64,000 bases of DNA, taken from VRUE01 sp036266075 (GTDB taxonomy: Bacteria; Actinomycetota; Thermoleophilia; Solirubrobacterales; 70-9). Of the stretch, positions 43,382-51,375 are shown piece after piece. The stretch is from assembly GCA_036266075.1 (NCBI GenBank), contig DATANV010000006.1, positions 186,001-250,000 of the forward strand. Direction: 5' to 3'. The position numbers and the translations under genes are program-made. Under the pieces are notes generated by a model. The model saw only the letters and a list, made by a program, of their open reading frames with translations, was not told the origin of the DNA and did not search any database. Position 1 is the first letter of the stretch. Every line of letters begins with the position of its first letter.

Positions 43382-43960
43382 CTATGGCTGCAGGCGAGCG
43401 CGCAGCGACTGCATCGTCGCCGGTCCGATGCCGCTCACGTCGTCGAGCTGGTCCACCGAGGCAAGCCCACCGTGCTGGTCGCGGTATTCGACGATCTTCT
43501 GCGCCGTCACCGGGCCGATGCCGTCGATCGTGTCGAGCTGCTCGACGGTGGCGCTGCCGAGGCCGATCGGCCCATCTTCGGCCCCACCGGCGACAGCCGT
43601 CACCGCACCCCGTTTCGGCACCACGACCTGCTGGCCGTCGGCGAGCCGGGCGGCGCGGTTGATCGCTTCGAGCACCGCCCCGGCCTCGGCGCCCCCGGCC
43701 CTGCGAACTGCATCGACGACGCGCGAGCCGGCTGGCAGCCGGTACACCCCAGGGCGCCGCACCGCACCGGCGACGTCGACGACTACGTCGGGCCCGCCGC
43801 CCGCGATGCTCAGCCCGTCGGGTGCCTGGAAGGCAGGCGATCCCGAGTCGGCGCTCGTCGGCCCGCTGCCCTCAGCGCGGATCGCTCGGGCGCCGACCAG
43901 TAGCAGGGCGACGGCGACGGCACCGTAGACGACCACCTGGGAGCGACTCAGCTCGGGCAT
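43382..43960 (-). CDS. comEA: ComEA-type DNA receptor
   Basis: A membrane-anchored DNA-binding protein that passes DNA to ComEC. The 192 residues: one N-terminal helix (VVVYGAVAVALLLVGARAI), an SLBB domain (VVVDVAGAVRRPGVYRLPAG, VVDAVRRAGGAEAGA), and a C-terminal pair of helix-hairpin-helix motifs (LGSATVEQLDTIDGIGPVTA and LASVDQLDDVSGIGPATMQ). The presence of both supports competence. The 57-base gap upstream to the cupin gene has no feature I can name. Confidence 0.94.
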   Translation of the reverse strand: MPELSRSQVVVYGAVAVALLLVGARAIRAEGSGPTSADSGSPAFQAPDGLSIAGGGPDVVVDVAGAVRRPGVYRLPAGSRVVDAVRRAGGAEAGAVLEAINRAARLADGQQVVVPKRGAVTAVAGGAEDGPIGLGSATVEQLDTIDGIGPVTAQKIVEYRDQHGGLASVDQLDDVSGIGPATMQSLRARLQP

Positions 43961-44017
43961 GCGCCGCAGGCTTCACGACGCGGGCGCGCGCGTGGCGCGC
44001 TCAATCAAACAATTCAG

Positions 44018-44413
44018 CTACAGATCTTCGTCGTCGTAGCCGGATACCTCGGCTAGCTGATCGCTGTACAGCTCCGAGGAGGCGACCGGCGGCGACTGTG
44101 CCGAGACACAGGCCATCGGCTCCTCGCCCTCGTTGGCGATCGAGTGGTCGGTGGCGGGCGGAACCAGGATCAAGTCCCCCTCGCCGACCTCCTGGGTGTC
44201 GCCGGCGACCGACATCGTGCCGGCGCCGCGGACGACAACGTAGACCTGCTCGGCCTCTTCCTCGCTGCGCAGCGTCTGGCTGGCACCGGCGGGGATCTCG
44301 AGCCAGGTCACCGACATGTTGCGGGCGCCCATTTCGCCGGCGTCCATGAGGACGCGGTAGCGGAGCCGATGCCACTCCTCGACCGGGGCTTCTGAAAGGC
44401 GCCTGACCAGCAT
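44018..44413 (-). CDS. Cupin-domain protein
   Basis: A 131-residue single-cupin protein. Cupin motif 1 is seen as GASQTLRSEEEAEQVYVVVRGAG and motif 2 as GEGDLILVPPATDHSIANEG. Only part of the His pattern of motif 1 is kept (Ser/Glu in place of H-x-H), so metal binding may differ from canonical cupins. The C-terminal tail is acidic (SGYDDEDL). No substrate is suggested. It stands alone between leuS and comEA. Confidence 0.75.
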   Translation of the reverse strand: MLVRRLSEAPVEEWHRLRYRVLMDAGEMGARNMSVTWLEIPAGASQTLRSEEEAEQVYVVVRGAGTMSVAGDTQEVGEGDLILVPPATDHSIANEGEEPMACVSAQSPPVASSELYSDQLAEVSGYDDEDL

Positions 44414-44467
44414 GCGGCCGCTTTGTACCAGAAAGAGGAACTTAAGCCGCGAAAACCGCTGCAGTCC

Positions 44468-46972
44468 TCAGCGGACGACGAGGTTGACGAGCTTGCCGGG
44501 GACGACTATCTCCTTGACGACCTGCTTGCCGTCGAGGTGGCGGCGCACCTTCTCGCTGGCCCGCGCCAGCTCCAGCAGCTCCGCTTCGGAAGCGTCGGCG
44601 GCGGCCTCGATCCGGTCGCGAAGCTTGCCGTTGACCTGGACGACGAGGGTCACGGTGTCGCTGCTGAGCAGGTCCGGATCGGCCTGCGGCCAGGCTTGCT
44701 CCCAAACCCGGCCGCCCTCGAGCCGCTGCCAGACCTCGGCCCCGAGGTGCGGCGCGAAGGGGAAGACCAGCGAGGCGGCGGTGGCGGTGGCAAGGCGGAC
44801 CGCTGCGGCGCCGCCCGGCTCGCCGTAGAGGCCGTCCTTGAGCCGGTAGGCCTCGTTGACCAGCTCCATCACAGCGGCGATCGCGGTGTTGAACTGGAAG
44901 CCGCGCTGGAAGTCGCGCGTCACCTTGTCGATCGCCCAGTGCGCTTTGGCGAGCAGCGGCCGGGCGCAGCCCTCGCGGGCGGCGCCGAGGTCGCTGTCCC
45001 CCCTGCCCTCGACCTCCTCGCAGAGGCGCCAGAGCCGCGAGAGGAAGCGGTTGACGCCCTCCACCCCCTCGTCGGACCAGTCGCCGCCGCGCTCGGGCGG
45101 CCCCATGAAGCAGATGTAGGTGCGAGCGGTGTCGGCGCCGTAGCGCTGCACGTACTCGGCCGGGCTGACCGTGTTGCCTTTCGACTTCGACATCTTCGCT
45201 CCGTCGCGGGTGATCATTCCCTGGGTGAAGAGATTGGCGAACGGCTCCTGCACCGAGAGATGACCGAGGTCGGCGAGCGCCTTGGTGAAGAAGCGCGCGT
45301 ACATCAGGTGCAGGATCGCGTGCTCGACGCCGCCGATGTACTGGTCGACCGGCAGCCAGTGGTCGGCGGCGGCGGGATCCCAGGCGGCCTTCGCGTTGCG
45401 CGGATCCAGATAGCGAATGAAGTACCAAGAGGAATCGACGAAGGTGTCCATCGTGTCGGTCTCGCGGCGAGCCGGTCCGTCGCAGCGGGGGCACTCCGTG
45501 GCGACCCACTCCTCGGCCGCGGCCAGCGGGCTGCGGCCTTGGGGGGCGTAGTCCTCGACCGCCGGCAGCTCGATCGGCAGCTGCTCCTCCGGCACCGGGA
45601 CGATCGCCGGGGCGCCCTCCTCGCCGCACGCCTCGCAGTAGACGACGGGGATCGGCGCGCCCCAGTAACGCTGGCGTGAGACGAGCCAATCCCGCAGGCG
45701 GTAGTTGACGGCGGATCTGCCACGGCCGTCCTCGGCGAGCCAAGCGACGATCTCCTCGTAGGCCTCGCGGTTGTCCTTGCCGTCGAAGCGACCGGAGCCC
45801 GCCATCGGGCCGTCGCCGGGATAGGGCAGGCCATCCTCGTCACGGGCCATCTCCGGGTCCTCCCCCTCGATCACCCGTCGGATCGGCAGGCCGAAGGCCC
45901 TGGCGAACTCGTAGTCGCGCGCGTCGTGAGCCGGCACCGCCATGATCGCCCCGGTCCCGTACTCCATCAGCACGTAGTCGGCGACGAACATCGGGATCTC
46001 CTCGCCGTTGACCGGGTTGACGACGCTGCGACCGAGCGGCACGCCCGTCTTCGGCCGCTCCTCGTCGCCGCGCTCCTCGGCCGACTCGCGAGCGACGCGG
46101 TTGACGTACTCGCGCACCGGCCCCTCGCCCGGCGTGCCGGCGATCAGCCGCTCCAACTCAGGGTGCTCGGGGGCAAGGACGAAGAAGGTCGCGCCGAAGA
46201 GCGTGTCGGGGCGGGTGGTGAAGACGGGGAAGTCGAGGTCGGCTTCCTCGCAGCGGAAGGTGACTTCGGCCCCCTCGGAGCGGCCGATCCAGTTGCGCTG
46301 CATGGTGATCACGTGCTCGGGCCAGGACTCGAGCAGGTCGAAGTCAGCCAGCAGGCGGTCGGCGTACTCGGTGATGCGGAAGAACCACTGCTCGAGGCGG
46401 CGCTGCTCGACCGGCGTGCCGCAGCGCTCGCAGCGACCGTCGACCACCTGCTCGTTGGCCAGCACGGTGGCGTCCTTCGGACACCACTGCACCGGCGCCT
46501 CGGTCCGGTAGGCGAGGCCGCGCTCGAACAGCTGCAGGAAGATCCACTGGGTCCAGCGGTAGTACTCGGGCGTGTGGGTGCCCAGCTCGCGCGACCAATC
46601 GATCGAGATGCCCCACTCGCGGAACTGGCGGCGGAAGGACTCGATCGAGCGCTCGGTCGCCTCGCGCGGCGGCTCGCCGGTCTTGATCGCGTTGTTCTCG
46701 GCCGGCAGGCCGAAGGCGTCATAGCCCATCGGGTGGATCACCTCGAAGCCATGACGGCGGCGGAAGTGGGCGATCGCGTCGCCGACCGCGTAGCACTTGA
46801 GGTGGCCGACGTGGGGCTCCCCCGACGGGTACGGCAGCATCTCCAACACGTAGGACTTCGGTTTGTCTTGCGCGAAGCCGGACTGTCCCGGGTTGGCGAC
46901 CTCCCAGGTCCGCTCGTCGGCCCAGACCGCCTGCCACTTCGCCTCGATCGCCTTCGGGTCGTAGCCGCTCAT
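44468..46972 (-). CDS. leuS: Leucyl-tRNA synthetase
   Basis: It charges tRNA-Leu. The 834 residues have the HIGH motif in PSGEPHVGHLKCYAVGD and the KMSKS motif in KMSKSKGNTVSPAEYV (about residue 585). The CP1 editing domain has FTTRPDTLFGATFFVLAPEH and the YGTGAIMAVPAHDARDYEFA region. The zinc-like ribbon is seen as WCPKDATVLANEQVVDGRCERCG. The C-terminus ends in a short TGS-like helix pair. The 5' end leads to a small gap before the SpoIIM-like gene. Confidence 0.97.
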   Translation of the reverse strand: MSGYDPKAIEAKWQAVWADERTWEVANPGQSGFAQDKPKSYVLEMLPYPSGEPHVGHLKCYAVGDAIAHFRRRHGFEVIHPMGYDAFGLPAENNAIKTGEPPREATERSIESFRRQFREWGISIDWSRELGTHTPEYYRWTQWIFLQLFERGLAYRTEAPVQWCPKDATVLANEQVVDGRCERCGTPVEQRRLEQWFFRITEYADRLLADFDLLESWPEHVITMQRNWIGRSEGAEVTFRCEEADLDFPVFTTRPDTLFGATFFVLAPEHPELERLIAGTPGEGPVREYVNRVARESAEERGDEERPKTGVPLGRSVVNPVNGEEIPMFVADYVLMEYGTGAIMAVPAHDARDYEFARAFGLPIRRVIEGEDPEMARDEDGLPYPGDGPMAGSGRFDGKDNREAYEEIVAWLAEDGRGRSAVNYRLRDWLVSRQRYWGAPIPVVYCEACGEEGAPAIVPVPEEQLPIELPAVEDYAPQGRSPLAAAEEWVATECPRCDGPARRETDTMDTFVDSSWYFIRYLDPRNAKAAWDPAAADHWLPVDQYIGGVEHAILHLMYARFFTKALADLGHLSVQEPFANLFTQGMITRDGAKMSKSKGNTVSPAEYVQRYGADTARTYICFMGPPERGGDWSDEGVEGVNRFLSRLWRLCEEVEGRGDSDLGAAREGCARPLLAKAHWAIDKVTRDFQRGFQFNTAIAAVMELVNEAYRLKDGLYGEPGGAAAVRLATATAASLVFPFAPHLGAEVWQRLEGGRVWEQAWPQADPDLLSSDTVTLVVQVNGKLRDRIEAAADASEAELLELARASEKVRRHLDGKQVVKEIVVPGKLVNLVVR

Positions 46973-46991
46973 CGAGGGGCGATCTTACGTT

Positions 46992-47699
46992 TCAGAAGAC
47001 CGGCGAGACCGCCTCGAGGACGCGGGGCCAGAGGTAAACCTCGATCGTCGCCGCCAAGACGAGGGTCGGGATCGCCAGCAGCACCGTGGTGAAGGTCGCG
47101 GCGAGGAGCTGATTCCACTGGCCGCGGCGGCTGGCGATCAGCCAGGCGGCCAGGGGCAGGAAGAGCGCAGTCAGCTCGGGGATCGCGTGGGGCAGGACGC
47201 TGAGCACGAGGACGGCGCGGGAGATCTCCAGCTGATAGGCGATCGTCGAGCCCTGGAAGCCCAGGTACAGAACCTGGGTCGTCAGCGAGAAGAGCGTCAC
47301 CGCGGCGACGAAGAGGATCGCGAACTCACCGGCCTTGACGTGCACCCAGCGCGAGAGCCCCGTGCGCTGCGCGGCGGCGATCGGCATCGAGGCGCCGGCG
47401 ATGAAGCCGGCGACGCAGGCAGTCGCATGCAGCGCCAGGACCAGCGAGTTGCGCCAGAGGATCGGCAGGAGGTCGCCAGGGTCGGTTGCCTCGGTCAGAC
47501 CCGGCAGGTGGACCGGGCTGATGTCGGGGGTGAGCATGCCGGCGACGAACCAGACGGCGCCCAACAGCGTCAGCGCGATCGCCAAGCTGAGTGCCAGCCA
47601 ACCCCGCAGCACCGCCCAGGGCTGGTCGTTCCAGACCGCGAAGGTCTCCCGCGTGTCCCGCATCCCGTGCGAGAACACGTGCTCGTTAGCGACGTTCAT
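46992..47699 (-). CDS. SpoIIM-like (DUF95) membrane protein
   Basis: A 235-residue protein with five or six hydrophobic segments. The hallmark HAIPELTALFLPLAAWLI at about residue 165 is the conserved H-(A/G)-x-x-E-(L/I) motif of the stage II sporulation protein M/DUF95 family; LALHATACVAGFIAGASM is an earlier conserved segment. In non-sporulating actinobacteria these proteins are widespread and their role is unclear. It lies 19 bases downstream of... and beside leuS on the same strand (leuS starts at 46972). The leader (47700-47880) contains a strong hairpin with a T run. Confidence 0.8.
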   Translation of the reverse strand: MNVANEHVFSHGMRDTRETFAVWNDQPWAVLRGWLALSLAIALTLLGAVWFVAGMLTPDISPVHLPGLTEATDPGDLLPILWRNSLVLALHATACVAGFIAGASMPIAAAQRTGLSRWVHVKAGEFAILFVAAVTLFSLTTQVLYLGFQGSTIAYQLEISRAVLVLSVLPHAIPELTALFLPLAAWLIASRRGQWNQLLAATFTTVLLAIPTLVLAATIEVYLWPRVLEAVSPVF

Positions 47700-47765
47700 C
47701 GACCAACCATCGGCAACCAGGTCTCTCTGCCTGAACCAAGGCCCGTTCCAGCGAGCCCCGGCCCC

Positions 47766-47797
47766 AAAAGCGAAGCCCGGCGCAGTGGCCGGGCTTC
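47766..47797 (-). terminator. Hairpin with T run in the leader of the SpoIIM-like gene
   Basis: A 10-bp GC-rich stem (47772-47781 with 47788-47797), a 6-base loop and, on the minus strand, four T after two bases. No gene ends here on the minus strand, so it looks like a leader attenuator or the end of a short untranslated RNA. The rest of 47700-47890 holds further short repeats (47849-47874) but no gene. Confidence 0.45.
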
Positions 47798-47890
47798 AAG
47801 CTGAGGGGCAAGAGGTCTCCCGAAGGAAACGTCAGGCCCCTGTTAGATCTCGGCCGATGAATCGGCCTGCCGAGTACGGTAGCAGCCCTC

Positions 47891-49453
47891 GTGGTGACAG
47901 ACAACTACACGCGCGACGTGTTGGCACGGCTCAACGACTTCGTGGGGCCAGGAGCCCAATGGCAGCGCCGACTATGGGACATAGGGCTGGTCGTTGCGCT
48001 GCGCGAGCTTCGCGAAGCCAGCGATGCCGTCCACCTCGGAGCGCTCAACAAGCACTCGGTCAAATGGCTGGCCCTCTCGATCGAGCGGCGGGTCGCCCGA
48101 GACCCGGGCGCGGGGGAAGGGCAGGCCCTCGGAAGGCTCCGCACGCTGCTGAAGGAAGACCTGGCATCCGGAGGATCGAACTACCACGAGCTGGTTTCAT
48201 GGACCGACGACATCGAGGCCGAATACCTGCCGCGCTGGCGGGCTCGCAGCGCCCTTCCGCACCCTCCAGGCCGTGAGCAGGTCGCCCGCGCCCTCGCCAC
48301 TCACCTGATCGGCGAAGGGTTCTCAGCGGCTTTCCTGCGCGAACGATTCCGGCGTCTCGAAACCATCGAGAGCCTCAACAGTACGAGTCTCGTCGCCGAG
48401 GCGATGGAGCTCGCGGAAACTCGCGGTCGTGAATTCGAGGCGTTGCTGTTGTTCGACAAGCCGCCCCCCAAGCGCTTTACCCGCCCTGGATCCTGGCAAA
48501 GCGCCGCACAGGTGAGGCAGTGGCTCGCCGACAACGGATTCGACGCCGTACGCCAACACGGGGGTTTGCTCCTCGAAATCGACGCTCGCGATCCGTACAG
48601 AGCGGCGGAACTCGCCGGCGATATCGCAGACCGGCTCCAAGCGCGCGCAGCCGTCGGCTCTCGAAACGCTCTGAACATCAACGGCGAGGCCTTCGTGGCT
48701 GGCCACCCAGATCCGCTGCCGTGGCTCACATCGCGCCGCGCGGAGGTGAGGGCCCTCGAGCGCGAGGACGCGCTGCTCCGCATCGACCAGAGCGGCCCGC
48801 TGGATCAGTCGCTGGAGCTTCTCTCACACCTCAACACCTCCTCGGACGCGGTTGCCGCGGCGGCCGGGTGGTCGGCGGTCGAGTCGCTGCTGTCGGGACC
48901 GGGCGACGAGGACAAGGTCGTAACCGCCGACCGACTTGCGAACCTCGTCGCCTGTTCGTGGCCGCGCGCGGAGCTGACCACGATCGCGTGGGCTCGCGTC
49001 TACCAGGGAGAGGGTGGGCCGGACCCCTTGGCGGCATACCTGCGGGGCCTTCCCACGAACAGGGAACGCGCGGATCGAGTCCTCCATGCGGTTGTCGAGG
49101 GGGAAAACCTCGGCCTCAACCGCCCATCGGAGATTCTCGCCTTGAAGCGGATGGAGCGATTCGCACGTGCCCCGAGGCAGCAGCTGCTCGCGGTCCGTGA
49201 TCGTGCGGCGGTCTCTCTCAGGCGGCTCTACCGCCAGCGCAACCTGGTGGTACACGGCGGGCAAACGGCTGGGTTCAACCTCTCGCTTGCCCTGAAGCTG
49301 GCTGCACCGCTGGTGGGCGCTGGCCTGGACAGGCTGACGCACGCATCGCTCGTCGACGGCGATCAGCCGCTTGAACTCGCCGCCCGAGCGCGGATGCGAA
49401 TACACCGAGCGGGAACGAGCGGCGCCGTCCCCCTGACGGCCCTGCTCGAATAG
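47891..49453 (+). CDS. Large protein with C-terminal HEPN-like RxxxxH motif
   Basis: A 520-residue soluble protein I cannot assign to a named family. The N-terminal two thirds is helical and rich in Arg/Glu (YTRDVLARLNDFVGPGA; RRLWDIGLVVALRELREASD). Near the C-terminus, RLYRQRNLVVHGG contains Arg450 and His455 in the R-x4-H pattern with the preceding R-N of HEPN RNase domains; the helices before and after it fit such a domain. HEPN proteins often act in RNA cleavage for phage defence or toxin systems, but no antitoxin (MNT) neighbour is visible. It is a lone plus-strand gene between minus-strand genes, ending 11 bases from the 3' end of tRNA-Ala, a common insertion site. Start GTG 47891 or GTG 47894. 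Confidence 0.6.
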   Translation: MVTDNYTRDVLARLNDFVGPGAQWQRRLWDIGLVVALRELREASDAVHLGALNKHSVKWLALSIERRVARDPGAGEGQALGRLRTLLKEDLASGGSNYHELVSWTDDIEAEYLPRWRARSALPHPPGREQVARALATHLIGEGFSAAFLRERFRRLETIESLNSTSLVAEAMELAETRGREFEALLLFDKPPPKRFTRPGSWQSAAQVRQWLADNGFDAVRQHGGLLLEIDARDPYRAAELAGDIADRLQARAAVGSRNALNINGEAFVAGHPDPLPWLTSRRAEVRALEREDALLRIDQSGPLDQSLELLSHLNTSSDAVAAAAGWSAVESLLSGPGDEDKVVTADRLANLVACSWPRAELTTIAWARVYQGEGGPDPLAAYLRGLPTNRERADRVLHAVVEGENLGLNRPSEILALKRMERFARAPRQQLLAVRDRAAVSLRRLYRQRNLVVHGGQTAGFNLSLALKLAAPLVGAGLDRLTHASLVDGDQPLELAARARMRIHRAGTSGAVPLTALLE

Positions 49454-49464
49454 CCAAAATCGAG

Positions 49465-49537
49465 TGGAGCTGACGGGACTCGAACCCGTGACCTACGCGC
49501 TGCCAGCGCGTCGCTCTTCCAGCTGAGCTACAGCCCC
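49465..49537 (-). tRNA. tRNA-Ala (anticodon GGC)
   Basis: Read on the minus strand, the 73-base gene folds as a cloverleaf: the acceptor arm GGGGCTG pairs with CAGCTCC (one G:T), the D arm has GCTCAGC, the anticodon stem ACGCG/CGCGT holds the loop CTGGCAG with anticodon GGC (reads GCC), and the T arm has GGTTCGAGTCC. The CCA end is not encoded. Its 3' end faces the HEPN-like gene. Confidence 0.96.
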
Positions 49538-49574
49538 AAGCCGGGTGCCAGTTTACCGCGGGCTCTCCAGCGAA

Positions 49575-50306
49575 CTACGCGGCGCGCTGCTCGGGGCCCT
49601 GGTCCTCGTCGAGATCGAGGATCAGGCCGTCGCCGCCGTTGCGGCGGATCTGGAAGTCGAAGGGGGCGTTCTCTTCCAGCTCGCGCAGCAGGTCAACCGG
49701 CTCGTCGAGCCGAATCGAGAGCGTCGCGCGACCCTCCGAGAAGCGCTCGACGGAGATGTCGGAGGCGCCGATGCGGCCGATCGCGTTTTCGATGCCCACC
49801 AGCTGGGAGAAGTCGCCGAGCGGGCCGATCTCGAGCTTCGTCCGGCCCTCGCTGGGGCCGACCTGGGATTCGGCGGGCGGCGGCGCGGCGGCGCTCCCGG
49901 TCTCTGCCTGCGCCTCGCTCAGCTCCTGCGTGCGGCGGCTGACCTCGACCGCCTCGCGCAGCGCCTTCATCCGGATCCGCGTCGCCTGGCCGCGGGCCTG
50001 CTCCTGGATCTCGTCCAGCCGCGCCGAGACCGACTCCAGCGCGGCGATGCTGCGGTCGTGGCGCTCGTTCGCCTCCCGCAGGCGCTCGCCGAGGCTGCGG
50101 ATCTCGCGCTCGCGCTCGATCACCATGGACGAGAGCGAGGCAGCCTCTGCCTCGGCGCGAGCGCTCGTCTCGATGCCCTGCCGCGCCTGCGCGTTCGCCT
50201 CCTCGGTTTCGCGCTCGAGGGCGTGGATCCACGAGTCGCGCATGCCGATCGCGGCATCCACCTCGTCGCGGCGATAGCCGAAGAGCGCCCACTTGAAGCT
50301 ACCCAT
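49575..50306 (-). CDS. DivIVA-like coiled-coil protein
   Basis: A 243-residue protein with an N-terminal GYRRDEVDAAIG motif (about residues 10-20), which matches the DivIVA/GpsB dimerisation segment (F-x-x-x-x-G-Y-x-x-x-E-V-D). A coiled coil of about 100 residues rich in Glu/Arg/Ala/Leu heptads follows (EEANAQARQGIETSARAEAE, EREREIRSLGERLREANERH). The C-terminal domain is beta-rich (KLEIGPLGDFSQLVGIEN, LILDLDEDQGPEQ) and is not a known DivIVA part. A role in cell pole or septum scaffolding is inference. ATG 50306 was chosen because upstream residues do not fit the family. Confidence 0.7.
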   Translation of the reverse strand: MGSFKWALFGYRRDEVDAAIGMRDSWIHALERETEEANAQARQGIETSARAEAEAASLSSMVIEREREIRSLGERLREANERHDRSIAALESVSARLDEIQEQARGQATRIRMKALREAVEVSRRTQELSEAQAETGSAAAPPPAESQVGPSEGRTKLEIGPLGDFSQLVGIENAIGRIGASDISVERFSEGRATLSIRLDEPVDLLRELEENAPFDFQIRRNGGDGLILDLDEDQGPEQRAA

Positions 50307-50365
50307 GCGCGGCACGCTAGAAGCGCTCTCGGACGGCAAATTTCCGCACCCGGGGGCGGGGACCG

Positions 50366-50755
50366 TCAGGCGCTTGCCGCGGACGACGCCTGCGACTCGT
50401 CCAGGCCAAGCTCGAGCCGCGGCGCCTCGTGCCACAGCTCCTCCAGGCGGTAGCGCTCGCGCGCCTCGCCGGTGAAGACGTGCAGGACGGCGTCGAGGTA
50501 GTCGAGCACGATCCAACCCGCCGCGCCGTCGCCATCGACCCCGCCCGGCAGCAGCCCGTGCTCCTGCTTCATCCGCAGCCTCACCTCGTCGACGATCGCC
50601 CGCGCCTGGCGCTCGTTGCGGGCTGTGCAGATCGCCAGGAAGTCGGTGTAGGAGGCGAGGCTGCGCATGTCGAGCACGAGGATCTCGGTCGCGCCTTTCG
50701 CATCGGCCAGCCCCGCCAACCGCACCGCCAGCGCCTCGGAGCCGAGCGCGCTCAC
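50366..50755 (-). CDS. rsfS: Ribosomal silencing factor RsfS
   Basis: It binds L14 on the 50S subunit and blocks subunit joining in starvation. The 129 residues include KGATEILVLDMRSLASYTDF, CTARNERQARAIVDEVR, and GWIVLDYLDAVLHVFTGEARERYRLEELW, all typical. It begins with GTG at 50755, overlapping the nadD stop by 4 bases, as in most bacteria where rsfS follows nadD. A 14-residue Ala/Ser tail extends beyond the family core. Confidence 0.96.
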   Translation of the reverse strand: MSALGSEALAVRLAGLADAKGATEILVLDMRSLASYTDFLAICTARNERQARAIVDEVRLRMKQEHGLLPGGVDGDGAAGWIVLDYLDAVLHVFTGEARERYRLEELWHEAPRLELGLDESQASSAASA

Positions 50756-51375
50756 CGGTAGATCCCCTTCTCTTCGATGAACCGCGCCACGGCCTCGGGC
50801 ACTAGGTAACGCAGTGGCCGGCCCGCCGCTGCGCGCTCGCGCACCGCCGATGAGGAGACGCCGAACTGCGGCATCTCGAGCATCGTCGCCCGCCCTTCGG
50901 CGCCGAGGCTGCGCATCACCGCGGCGACGTCGGCGTCGGAGACGCCCGCCCGCCGCGCGACCGCCAGCCGTGCCAGCTCGACGACTCGCTCGGGGTTGCG
51001 CCAGCTCTCCAACCCCACCGCGGCGTCCGCCCCCATCACGAACACCAGATTCGGGTCTTCCTTCTCGCGCGCAAGCAGCTCCAAGGTCTCATACGTGTAG
51101 GACGGCCCCTCGCGCTCGACCTCGAGCGTCGAGACCGAGAAGCGCCCGTCGTCGGCGGCCGCGAGCCTCGTCATCGCCAGCCGCAGCTCGCGGCCCGGGT
51201 CATCGACGATGCGCTTGTGCGGCGCCTCGCCCGTCGGCACCAGCACGACTTCGTCGAGGCCGAGCTGCCAGAGGGCCTCCTGGGCCAGCGCCAGGTGGCC
51301 GAGATGCGGTGGGTTGAAGGCCGAGCCGAGTACGCCGATGTCGCGCCGGGACTCGTCGGCCGCAGTGTTACCCAC
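50752..51375 (-). CDS. nadD: Nicotinate-nucleotide adenylyltransferase
   Basis: It makes deamido-NAD from NaMN and ATP. The 207 residues contain the nucleotidyltransferase motif GSAFNPPHLGHLALAQEALW (with the H-x-G-H of the family), VVLVPTGEAPHKRI, DDGRFSVSTLEVEREGPSYTYETLE and the C-terminal FGVSSSAVRERAAAGRPLRYLVPEAV (S-S-T/S-x-x-R ATP site). It starts with GTG at 51375, 8 bases inside the proA 3' end. The proA-nadD-rsfS order is common in actinobacteria. Confidence 0.96.
   Translation of the reverse strand: MGNTAADESRRDIGVLGSAFNPPHLGHLALAQEALWQLGLDEVVLVPTGEAPHKRIVDDPGRELRLAMTRLAAADDGRFSVSTLEVEREGPSYTYETLELLAREKEDPNLVFVMGADAAVGLESWRNPERVVELARLAVARRAGVSDADVAAVMRSLGAEGRATMLEMPQFGVSSSAVRERAAAGRPLRYLVPEAVARFIEEKGIYR

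Noticed and set aside
47700..47890. Known riboswitch (cobalamin, glycine or guanidine type) before the SpoIIM-like gene
   Set aside because: A GCCACTG string and a T-run hairpin caught the eye, but the other conserved boxes of these classes are missing.
47700..49537. Integrated island between attL and attR at tRNA-Ala
   Set aside because: No copy of the tRNA 3' end and no integrase was found on the other side of the HEPN-like gene.
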